NCBI GenBank assembly: GCA_900754435.1
Contig: CAAECT010000088.1
Span: forward strand, 1-7,206
Direction: 5' to 3'
Length of the DNA: 7,206 nucleotides
Origin: an uncultured Collinsella sp.
GTDB taxonomy: Bacteria; Actinomycetota; Coriobacteriia; Coriobacteriales; Coriobacteriaceae
The position numbers and the translations under genes are program-made. Of the stretch, positions 1 through 5,572 are shown in pieces. The notes under the pieces are model-generated. The model was given only the letters and a program-made list of their open reading frames with translations, ran no database searches and was not told the origin of the DNA. The stretch's first letter is position 1, and every line of letters begins with the position of its first letter.

Positions 1-249
1 AACCGCTACTACATCATGCGCAACCGAGGCTTCCTCGCCCGCTATATGCAGATCTACGGTGACTACCACCCCATGCTGTTCCGCCTGGGCAATGCCGCGA
101 CCTTCTGCAAGGAATTCATTCGCCTAGCTGCGGTCGATAAGTGCTTTAAGACCGGCATTCCGGCGCTGCGCCGCGGCATGAAGGACGCCCGCAAGATCAT
201 CAAGGACCCCGACTGGAAGCCCATGCCGCCCATGAAGGACACCGAGTAA
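1..249 (+). CDS. C-terminal part of a probable family-2 glycosyltransferase (5' end outside window)
   Basis: This is the last 82 codons of a reading frame open from the window's first base and ending in TAA at 247-249. The visible part starts N-R-Y-Y-I-M-R-N-R-G-F. A Y-Y-x-x-R-N motif followed by hydrophobic and basic residues is typical of the C-terminal helical region of GT2 rhamnosyltransferase-like enzymes, which transfer sugars to surface polysaccharides at the inner membrane face. The rest is a basic, amphipathic tail (several R/K-rich helices) ending in a Pro/Met-rich stretch, D-W-K-P-M-P-P-M. The catalytic GT-A domain with its DxD motif would lie upstream, outside the window, so the family call rests on a short motif only. 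The gene converges on the AAA-ATPase-like gene, with 24 bases between the stop codons and no convincing terminator. Confidence 0.5.
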   Translation, partial: NRYYIMRNRGFLARYMQIYGDYHPMLFRLGNAATFCKEFIRLAAVDKCFKTGIPALRRGMKDARKIIKDPDWKPMPPMKDTE

Positions 250-273
250 CGGAAGCCGGAAACACCTCGGCGC

Positions 274-2070
274 TTAAAGCAGCTGGCACACCGTAGCCAC
301 ATGCTGCCCATCAAAACCGAACCCCCAGCGCATGCGACCCACGCCGGGGCGCGGCACACGGATTTCGTCGATGCCGTCACGCTCTATGTCGAGCAGCGCC
401 TGCACGGCCAGCAATTCCAGGCCCAGCGCATCCACACCGGGGTCATACATCATGTTGATCGTTATCAGCGGACGTTCATCGAGCATACCGATCGTATCGG
501 CTATGTCGAACACGGCGCCCGTAGGAAAAACCTGGATGTCCCAGCGATCCGCGCCACACTTTCGCCTCGAAGCAGAATTGGCATAGCCCGGCAATCCAAA
601 GCAGAGTCCTTGCAAGAGTAGGTGATATGGCAGCGGTGTATCTGGGTCGGTCGCACCGATTCCCGCATCTCTCAGGATGCGGCTTAGCGCCCGCCTCACC
701 GTATCCTCGTCCCCACGGCACAACCCGTCGCGAAACGCATCGACGTCTCGAATGTCTTCGGCAGCGCACTCAAACCACTCAACAATCACTAGACGCAAGG
801 CCTGGCGAAGCTCGTTATTGGGCAACCGCAAGGCACGGAGGCGATTGCCATGTTCTGGCTCCTCAGTCATATCCGTCGTGAGAAAACCGGACAGATATAG
901 CGCTGTCCACATGCCATCGTCAGGCGAGACATCTAGCTCTGCAGTGCCCAAACAAAGCGGGACCTCAGCGCACCCATGGGCCTCGAGCAAATCGAACAAG
1001 ACCGAAAGACGCTCGAGATTCCACCCGGCAACTACCCTACTCAGGCAATCGGCATATCCATACAGATCGGTGCGCACGGGCGCCGTGCAGCCTCGGTCCA
1101 GAAAGCCGATCACACGCGCCGGACTCGAGCAATAGGCCCTACCAAACCGATATCCCTCGAGCCATTCACGCGCATCATCCAGGTATTCCTCGCGCCCAGC
1201 ATGATTCAACAGAGCCTGGACCTCGGCATCCGAAAAGCCGAAACAACGGTCACACCAGGTCGAAAGCGGCGTCGTCAGACAATACGAGCAGCCATGCAAA
1301 GAAAGCGCCGCTTCGGCAGGGCCGGGATACTCCCCCATCAGACACGTCAGCCGCAACGAATCGCGCGCAGCGGCAATGGCGTCGAAAAGCACACGATCGA
1401 ATAGCCCTGCCGGATCGGCACCGGAAGCGCCCCTCGCGCTTGCACGGCCCAACCATGCCGCATCGTACCCATCAACGAGCAATACAACCTGCTCATCGCA
1501 GGCCATCTCCAGCAGCTCAATGAGCACGCCAAGCACCGAGGCGACCTCATCCTCGCTCGCCGCGCCACGCGCAACGAGTTCGATGTGACGTACCTTGTCT
1601 CGAGCTAAATCCGGAGCCTCCAAAAGCGCCAGCAGGCGAGCGCACTCGTCCGAAAGAGCATCGCGCACGACGTCGGCAACATCGGTGCCACGCCTCGCAG
1701 CGCCAGAAAAGTCCAGCGATATCACCGGATAGCAAGCATACTCATCCCGATAGCGCCCGCCGTCTGCATCCCAAATCTGAGCATCGGCAAACAAGCGCTG
1801 ACCAGCGCGACCGACCGCTGGACGCTCCAGAAAAGCCCTGAGCATCGACAAGTTCATGCTCTTGCCAAAACCCTCGGGTCGACAGCACACCACAACGGAC
1901 GCGTCGCAGTCCAACACATCGGCAATAAACATGGTCTTGTCGACCAGCGTGCAGCAACCAAGAGCCTCCGCATAGTCGTGCATACCAATGGGCAAAACTG
2001 CATCGTCGACACAGCCAATCAAACGCACGTCAAAGCCGGCAGCACAACCATTATTTGCCTGTTCAGACAC
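274..2070 (-). CDS. AAA-ATPase-like protein with degenerate PD-(D/E)XK nuclease-like C-terminus
   Basis: This 598-residue protein matches the AAA-ATPase-like family (Pfam 'AAA-ATPase_like' plus 'PDDEXK_9'), whose cellular role is not established. The N-terminus has the family hallmark L-P-I-G (26-29), then V-D-K-T (43-46) and a P-loop variant R-P-E-G-F-G-K-S (64-71). Y-P-V-I-x-L-D-F-S follows at 114-122. The Walker B position reads V-V-L-L-V-D-G-Y-D (195-203), where relatives have D-E-Y-D, so the catalytic acid is Gly201. W-L-E-G-Y-R-F-G (303-310) is another family marker. Near the C-terminus D511 of the nuclease motif remains, but the expected E-x-K reads I-N-M (538-540). Cysteines are frequent, including a C-x2-C/C-x2-C arrangement at 261-276. 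I chose the GTG start at 2070: AGGGGG lies 9 bases upstream (2080-2085), while the longer frame to 2202 runs into the neighbour's terminator. TTG at 2073 is an alternative. Loss of catalytic residues suggests a non-enzymatic or decaying paralogue. Confidence 0.8.
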   Translation of the reverse strand: MSEQANNGCAAGFDVRLIGCVDDAVLPIGMHDYAEALGCCTLVDKTMFIADVLDCDASVVVCCRPEGFGKSMNLSMLRAFLERPAVGRAGQRLFADAQIWDADGGRYRDEYACYPVISLDFSGAARRGTDVADVVRDALSDECARLLALLEAPDLARDKVRHIELVARGAASEDEVASVLGVLIELLEMACDEQVVLLVDGYDAAWLGRASARGASGADPAGLFDRVLFDAIAAARDSLRLTCLMGEYPGPAEAALSLHGCSYCLTTPLSTWCDRCFGFSDAEVQALLNHAGREEYLDDAREWLEGYRFGRAYCSSPARVIGFLDRGCTAPVRTDLYGYADCLSRVVAGWNLERLSVLFDLLEAHGCAEVPLCLGTAELDVSPDDGMWTALYLSGFLTTDMTEEPEHGNRLRALRLPNNELRQALRLVIVEWFECAAEDIRDVDAFRDGLCRGDEDTVRRALSRILRDAGIGATDPDTPLPYHLLLQGLCFGLPGYANSASRRKCGADRWDIQVFPTGAVFDIADTIGMLDERPLITINMMYDPGVDALGLELLAVQALLDIERDGIDEIRVPRPGVGRMRWGFGFDGQHVATVCQLL

Positions 2071-2079
2071 CAAAACGTT

Positions 2080-2110
2080 CCCCCTAAATCGCAGCACGAC
2101 GCCAATTGTA
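2080..2110 (-). promoter_or_regulatory. Ribosome binding site and possible -10 box of the AAA-ATPase-like gene
   Basis: Reading the minus strand, AGGGGG at 2085-2080 lies 9 bases before GTG 2070 and 6 bases before TTG 2073, and this sets the start. TACAAT at 2110-2105 matches the -10 consensus in 5 of 6 positions and would give a leader of about 28 bases. No good -35 hexamer sits 16-18 bases further upstream, so the promoter part is tentative. Confidence 0.35.
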
Positions 2111-2204
2111 AAGACCGCATCGCATGTACCGATGTCACCGCGCAAACATATCGGGCAACGGTAGCAACAAGAGGCGTGAGGGGGCACAACTAATCGTTGC
2201 ACAA

Positions 2205-2240
2205 CAAAACGGGGCCCGACGCATTCGCACCGGACCCCGT
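2205..2240 (-). terminator. Intrinsic terminator of the cell-wall-anchored protein gene
   Basis: In minus-strand RNA, ACGGGGUCCG (2240-2231) pairs with CGGGCCCCGU (2218-2209) over ten base pairs, one of them G-U, around a 12-base loop. UUU and then GUUGU follow. The hairpin begins 33 bases after the stop codon at 2273. Read as plus-strand RNA, the same stem has an internal mismatch and no U tract, so the terminator is oriented for the minus strand. It separates this gene from the next minus-strand gene. Confidence 0.8.
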
Positions 2241-2272
2241 CCCGATTCTTTAGTTATCTGGCAACCGAGAGG

Positions 2273-4084
2273 CTACTCCTCCGAGCCGTCCTCCCCAGAA
2301 GCCTTCTTCTGCTGATCGAGCTTATGCTTACCACTTACGATAGACGTAGCGCCCAGTGTGGCCAAGCTCGCGCTGGCAAGGCTCGCCATCACAATCAGAT
2401 CGCCCGTCTTGGGCATGTTGCCACCCGAGGACTTGGTAGCTGTAGTCGTCGTGGTCGTGGTGGTCACCGTTTTGGAGTCATTTTGCTCCTGATTCTGGTT
2501 GTCAGCACCGCTCTTGTCGTCGTCTTCGGACTGTTTCTTTTCGCCCTCGGTCTTGCTCTCGTCCTTCTCCTCAGATTCAGACTTCTTATCCTCGTCCTTC
2601 TCCTGTTCGGACTTGTCGCCCTTCTCCTCAGAGCTAGAACCCTTATCGGATTCGGTCTTCTCGGAAGCCTTGTCCTTGGAGTCGTCCCTTGCGGCCTCGG
2701 TCTTTTCCGTGGAACCCTGATCAGAGTTGTCCTTGTTCTGGGCCGAGCCCTTATTGACGCCAGCCATCAGCGAAGAACCAAGCGTAGAACCAAGCTGCTC
2801 GGAGAAAGAAGGCTTCTTGTCCGGCGAAGCAACGGGAGCGTCCGGCGCCTTATTCGAGTCGTCCTTGGAAGCATCGGAATCAGGGGTTGCGTCAGAGCCG
2901 GAGCCGTTGTTAGAGCCGGTGCCAACGGACGAATCGCTCGAGCCGGTGGATGAGTTAGAGGTGTCAGCGTCGGTCGAACCAGAAGCGTCGCTGTCCGTAT
3001 TGCCGGCAGAGCTTGAAGACGAATCGCCCGCAGCAGAGCCGTTCAAATCGGAGCCGTTCGAGGTAGAGCCGTCGTTGGTAGTGCCACCAGCAGAGCCATT
3101 ACCGTCAGCATCGGTCGAGGGCGCATCCATCCTGTCATCGTTGGCATCGTCACTCGAGTCGTCATTCGAATCAGGTGTCGGCGAGGGCGCCGGCGTAGGC
3201 TCGGGCTGCACGGGCGTCGCAGCGGCAGCCTCATCCTCGGCGATAAAAACCAAGCAGTCCTTCAGCTCATTCTTATAACGATTATTCCAGCCCTCATGAT
3301 ACTGGGGCTGACTCGAATACTTGGTGGCGACATTGTTGACCACGCTATTGGAGAGCGCCGTCACAAACTCACGGTCAGTCATATCATTAGAAAGATTCGC
3401 CCAGCGGAAGAAGTCCCTGCAGCCACCGGTGCCACACATGTTGGTGATGCTCCACACCATACCCTTGACGCAATCGGCACGGCCCGAAATATCAATACCA
3501 AGGCCGCTCTTGAGCCACGCCTCGGTCACCGCATAGTACGAGTTGTACGCATACGCATCCTGCAGAGCCGAAAACTCAGCAGGGTCGATGTTATAAGCGC
3601 CCTGGAAGGCCTCCTGCGCAATACGGCCCAGTTCGGTGAGCTGACCGTTCTCGTACATGACATTGCTCGCGTTGGAAATCTCGCTGCCGCGATCAATCGC
3701 ATCCTTGAGCATGCTGTATTTTTCGGGGTTGTAGTTGTAGGCCTGCTTCATAAACGGGATGAGCGACCAACGACGGTCGAACTGGTAATAACCCAGCGCG
3801 TTGTAGCCGTCACCATACGAAAAGCCCTGGTTATAGTTGCCATGGCTCTCATATTTGGTGAAGTACTTCATCTCGGGAGTCACGTTGACAAACGAAACGC
3901 CCTGGACCGACCTCAGCACGCCCGAGAAGGACTGCTGGGTGTAGAGACCCTTATCGATATCGGTGGCATCCGAGGCAACGCCCGGCGTGGGCTCCTCGGC
4001 AGCGGCGGGTGCCGGCGCGGAAATGGCGCCAAACGAAAGCGCCAGCGTCAGGCCCGCGACAATAGCAGAATGCTTGGGCTGCAT
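2273..4084 (-). CDS. Secreted LPXTG-type cell-wall-anchored protein with lysozyme/chitosanase-like N-terminal domain
   Basis: This 603-residue surface protein begins with a Sec signal peptide (K4-H5, hydrophobic core 7-22, likely cleavage after A-A-A at 27-29). Residues about 60-280 form the only globular region. It contains K-Y-E-S-H-G (77-82), a Tyr/Gly-rich stretch and G-Y-Y-Q-F-D (98-103). A Glu in YES followed by a Y-Q-F motif resembles lysozyme/chitosanase-fold domains, with Glu79 as candidate catalytic acid; this is pattern-based inference. Four cysteines (205, 217, 222, 277) could form disulfides. An Ala/Pro linker (286-304) leads to a Ser/Asp/Asn/Gly-rich stalk, then a Lys/Glu/Asp/Ser-rich stalk and a run of threonines. 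The sorting signal is M-P-K-T-G (557-561), a hydrophobic segment and a K-H-K basic patch, followed by an unusual acidic tail. The ATG at 4084 has GGGAGG six bases upstream. The role is probably cell-wall turnover or surface interaction. Confidence 0.8.
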   Translation of the reverse strand: MQPKHSAIVAGLTLALSFGAISAPAPAAAEEPTPGVASDATDIDKGLYTQQSFSGVLRSVQGVSFVNVTPEMKYFTKYESHGNYNQGFSYGDGYNALGYYQFDRRWSLIPFMKQAYNYNPEKYSMLKDAIDRGSEISNASNVMYENGQLTELGRIAQEAFQGAYNIDPAEFSALQDAYAYNSYYAVTEAWLKSGLGIDISGRADCVKGMVWSITNMCGTGGCRDFFRWANLSNDMTDREFVTALSNSVVNNVATKYSSQPQYHEGWNNRYKNELKDCLVFIAEDEAAAATPVQPEPTPAPSPTPDSNDDSSDDANDDRMDAPSTDADGNGSAGGTTNDGSTSNGSDLNGSAAGDSSSSSAGNTDSDASGSTDADTSNSSTGSSDSSVGTGSNNGSGSDATPDSDASKDDSNKAPDAPVASPDKKPSFSEQLGSTLGSSLMAGVNKGSAQNKDNSDQGSTEKTEAARDDSKDKASEKTESDKGSSSEEKGDKSEQEKDEDKKSESEEKDESKTEGEKKQSEDDDKSGADNQNQEQNDSKTVTTTTTTTTATKSSGGNMPKTGDLIVMASLASASLATLGATSIVSGKHKLDQQKKASGEDGSEE

Positions 4085-4146
4085 AAGATCCTCCCTGCAT
4101 TGGTGTAGTTAAAGTGCAGTTTGCAAAGATAGAATCAGTATTGCAG
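4085..4146 (-). promoter_or_regulatory. Ribosome binding site and weak candidate promoter of the cell-wall-anchored protein gene
   Basis: On the minus strand AGGGAGG (4096-4090) lies six bases before ATG 4084 and is a strong Shine-Dalgarno sequence. The AATACT hexamer at about 4146-4141 matches the -10 consensus in 4 of 6 positions. It has TTGTGC (3 of 6) 17 bases upstream, inside the inverted repeat at 4154-4169. A second -10-like hexamer, TATCTT, lies a few bases downstream. The promoter call is weak; the ribosome binding site is firm. Confidence 0.35.
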
Positions 4147-4153
4147 CTCGTCC

Positions 4154-4196
4154 GTTGTTGCACAACAACCCCTCGGTAAACGGCAACAACCCTCCG
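4154..4196. repeat. Inverted repeat GTTGTTG-CA-CAACAAC and 21-base-spaced direct repeat
   Basis: Positions 4154-4169 read GTTGTTGCACAACAAC, two perfect 7-base arms around CA. The right arm begins a direct repeat: CAACAACCCCTCGG (4163-4176) recurs as CAACAACCCTCCG (4184-4196), exactly 21 bases later, about two helical turns. No U tract follows on either strand, so a terminator is unlikely. It lies between the HEPN stop and the surface-protein promoter region, where a protein-binding site is plausible. The 12-mer GTTGCACAACAA also occurs at 2196-2207, at the other end of the surface-protein gene. Confidence 0.5.
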
Positions 4197-4211
4197 CGAA
4201 ATCTTAAGGAA

Positions 4212-4631
4212 TTAGACAAACTGGTCGTCGGGCGCCAACAGAAGCTCGCCGTAACGTTTCGTCAGCCCGTCTCTCAACTGACAGAAAGCGGGAATATAGA
4301 CGTTCAAGATGCGCTGAATCAAATCTTGAGCGAGCTTGTTGTCGTAGATATGGACGTTCGTATTGCGGTCTCTGAGCATATCCAGCCAGGCTGCCTCATC
4401 AATAAAGTCGTAGAATCGGTAGGACTCCTTCAAGATGGCACGAGGAGACCCCGACGCGGCAAGCGTGGCGCCCTCATACTCGAGCAGACGCTTAAGGAGC
4501 TTCCAGCTCAGTTCAAATTGAAGATTGAACTTATTAATCAATCCACTCTGAACAAAATCATTGTTGAGATCCTGATTGGGCGCATCCTCAAGATTCGCCA
4601 AGGCGCTGGCAAAGTTCTCATATTTTTTCAT
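4212..4631 (-). CDS. HEPN-domain protein, HI0074/HepT-like (putative toxin of an MNT-HEPN pair)
   Basis: This 139-residue all-helical protein fits the HI0074 family ('nucleotidyltransferase substrate-binding protein', about 140 residues), a HEPN-fold group. N-F-x-x-A-L-A-N-L-E (6-15) and L-Q-F-E-L-S-W-K-L-L-K (37-47) are typical of its first helices. The diagnostic motif R-N-T-N-V-H-I-Y at 89-96 is an exact R-X4-H-X-Y. In HepT toxins, Arg and His form an RNase active site, and the Tyr (here Tyr96) is the residue AMPylated by the MntA partner; I infer the same here. The start ATG at 4631 lies inside the end of the upstream mnt gene (14-base overlap), which implies translational coupling and a tight ratio. 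The base composition is markedly lower in G+C than the suf genes (19 of 60 bases at 4501-4560), consistent with horizontal acquisition. Confidence 0.88.
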   Translation of the reverse strand: MKKYENFASALANLEDAPNQDLNNDFVQSGLINKFNLQFELSWKLLKRLLEYEGATLAASGSPRAILKESYRFYDFIDEAAWLDMLRDRNTNVHIYDNKLAQDLIQRILNVYIPAFCQLRDGLTKRYGELLLAPDDQFV

Positions 4632-4905
4632 ACAGAATCACACCATCCCTGGCAATTTCATCGAGCAATTGCTGCGATAAGGGCTCATCAAGATTGACGA
4701 CATCTACATCTAAAAGAGTATCAAGATGTTCCTCGATCAAATATGAGAAACGGCCGAAATCCCGGCAACCTGCTACGGCGATGTCAATATCGCTCTTGGG
4801 CAAGTTGTCGCCTCGAGCACGAGAACCAAACAACACGACCGTCTCGGCGTCACATTCCCGAGCAAAAACTTCGATTTGCTTATACACCTTGTCGAGAGAT
4901 GCCAT
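4618..4905 (-). CDS. MNT-type minimal nucleotidyltransferase (MntA-like putative antitoxin)
   Basis: This 95-residue protein is a full-length minimal nucleotidyltransferase of the polymerase-beta superfamily. It carries G-S-R-A-R-G (27-32) and D-I-D (39-41), giving the exact G-S-X10-D-X-D signature. A third candidate metal-binding acid lies in L-L-D-V-D-V-V (64-70). In MntA-HepT systems such proteins transfer AMP from ATP to the HEPN toxin and neutralise it. All catalytic residues are present, so it is probably active. The ATG at 4905 lies only eight bases after the rrf2 stop codon (4914-4916), and the modest AGGG that could serve as its ribosome binding site overlaps that stop. Cotranscription with rrf2 is therefore likely. 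The 3' end overlaps the HEPN gene by 14 bases in another frame. Confidence 0.88.
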   Translation of the reverse strand: MASLDKVYKQIEVFARECDAETVVLFGSRARGDNLPKSDIDIAVAGCRDFGRFSYLIEEHLDTLLDVDVVNLDEPLSQQLLDEIARDGVILYEKI

Positions 4906-4913
4906 TTGCAGCC

Positions 4914-5345
4914 CTACAGCTTAATGTCAAAGTTGATCTCGGGGACGGCGGCCAGGTCGGCCAACGTCACGCCGTCGACGTACTTTTCGATCACGTCATC
5001 CAGACCACGCCAGAACTTGACGGTGGAACACAAGTCACTGCGGGCGCAGCTGTTGTCGATGCCATCGCACGCCACCGGAGCCGTGCTGCCCTCAACGGCA
5101 CGCAAGATGTCGCCGGCACGCACCTCGGCCGGGTCCTTGGCCATCATGTAGCCGCCGCCCTTGCCACGCACGCTCTTAAGCAGGTCCGCCTTCATAAGCG
5201 GACGCACCAGCTGCTCCAGATACTTCTGCGAAATGCGCTCGCGGTCGGCAACCTCGCGCAAGGCAATCTTGCCCTCGGCGTCGCCCAGCGCCGCGATATA
5301 GATCATCAGTCGGAGGGCATAGCGGCCCTTGGAAGAAATGAGCAT
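4914..5345 (-). CDS. Rrf2-family transcriptional regulator with putative Fe-S cysteines (IscR/SufR-like role)
   Basis: This 143-residue winged-helix regulator starts M-L-I-S-S-K-G-R-Y-A-L-R, the usual Rrf2 N-terminus. A helix-turn-helix follows at about 27-55 (recognition helix around I-S-Q-K-Y-L-E-Q-L), and the wing is R-G-K-G-G-G-Y (60-66). Three cysteines, C93, C100 and C106 (C-X6-C-X5-C), sit where IscR and NsrR bind a cluster. IscR's nearby histidine ligand is absent, since C106 is followed by S-T-V-K-F-W. Family knowledge plus the divergent sufCB operon suggest a regulator of Fe-S assembly; the cofactor is inferred. The start at 5345 has GGGAGG six bases upstream. The frame stays open to 5423, but that extension would read through the operator repeats and lacks the family N-terminus, so I reject it. 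Autoregulation through the repeats 21 bases upstream is likely. Confidence 0.92.
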   Translation of the reverse strand: MLISSKGRYALRLMIYIAALGDAEGKIALREVADRERISQKYLEQLVRPLMKADLLKSVRGKGGGYMMAKDPAEVRAGDILRAVEGSTAPVACDGIDNSCARSDLCSTVKFWRGLDDVIEKYVDGVTLADLAAVPEINFDIKL

Positions 5346-5365
5346 ACCTACCCTCCCATCGCATC

Positions 5366-5440
5366 TGGGACAACATAACCAGCTTTGTTTGTCCCAAATC
5401 TTAAGTAAATGGGACAAACACAACAGGTTATTTTGTCCCA
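5366..5440. promoter_or_regulatory. Double inverted-repeat operator (four TGGGACAA half-sites) upstream of rrf2
   Basis: Half-sites are TGGGACAA at 5366-5373, TTGTCCCA at 5389-5396, TGGGACAA at 5410-5417 and TTGTCCCA at 5433-5440. Sites 1+2 and 3+4 form two perfect inverted repeats with identical 15-base spacers, offset by 44 bases (about four helical turns). Sites 2+3 form an outward pair with a 13-base spacer centred near CTTAAG. The block starts 21 bases before the rrf2 start and ends 130 bases before sufC. A -10-like TAAGAT (minus strand, 5403-5398) falls between sites 2 and 3, so occupancy would probably block rrf2 transcription. Binding by the adjacent Rrf2 protein is inference. Confidence 0.75.
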
Positions 5441-5461
5441 GAATTTGAAAAGTCGAGTGGA

Positions 5462-5505
5462 TTAGTCGGGTTTTCCCTTGACTAACGCCGAACCCATAGT
5501 AACTT
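5462..5505 (+). promoter_or_regulatory. Candidate suf promoter with overlapping inverted repeat
   Basis: TTGACT (5478-5483, 5 of 6 to the -35 consensus) is followed after 16 bases by TAACTT (5500-5505, only 3 of 6 to the -10 consensus). This would give a leader of roughly 60 bases before sufC. The -35 box overlaps the right arm of an inverted repeat: TTAGTC (5462-5467) and GACTAA (5480-5485), with inner GGG/CCC pairing around TTTT. This is distinct from the TGGGACAA operator. The -35 is reasonable and the -10 is weak. Confidence 0.4.
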
Positions 5506-5556
5506 TATTCCGAGAAGATTCCTAGGGTTTAGTACACCTATGAGTACACCATATAC

Positions 5557-5572
5557 AGAGAGGGACAGCATG
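5557..5572 (+). promoter_or_regulatory. Ribosome binding site fixing the sufC start
   Basis: AGAGAGGGA (5557-5565) sits with its GGG five bases before ATG 5570. The in-frame ATG at 5540 has no comparable purine-rich sequence and would add ten residues not typical of SufC, so 5570 is preferred. Confidence 0.75.

Noticed and set aside
249..273. Terminator between the two convergent genes at the left end
   Set aside because: AAGC...GCTT can pair over only four bases, with mismatches inside and no U tract.
2071..2202. N-terminal extension of the AAA-ATPase-like protein
   Set aside because: The extension is Cys-rich and unlike the family, begins at the neighbour's terminator, and has no good ribosome binding site; AGGGGG at 2080-2085 supports a start at 2070 or 2073.
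2727..4108. Long plus-strand open frames opposite the surface-protein gene
   Set aside because: They are antisense shadows of a low-complexity, codon-biased gene. Their products are Ser/Glu/Pro- or Arg-rich with no domain motifs.
4154..4169. Intrinsic terminator for the HEPN gene
   Set aside because: The stem is short and A/T-rich, and no U tract follows on either strand.
5346..5423. N-terminal extension of the Rrf2 regulator
   Set aside because: It would translate through the operator repeats, and the standard Rrf2 start M-L-I-S-S-K-G has its own strong ribosome binding site.
5462..5485. IscR type-1 binding site
   Set aside because: The order of half-sites is AGTC...GACT, opposite to the known GACT...AGTC arrangement, with different spacing.
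5540..5569. Earlier in-frame ATG for sufC
   Set aside because: It has no ribosome binding site, and the ten added residues do not resemble SufC; ATG 5570 has AGAGGG at proper spacing.
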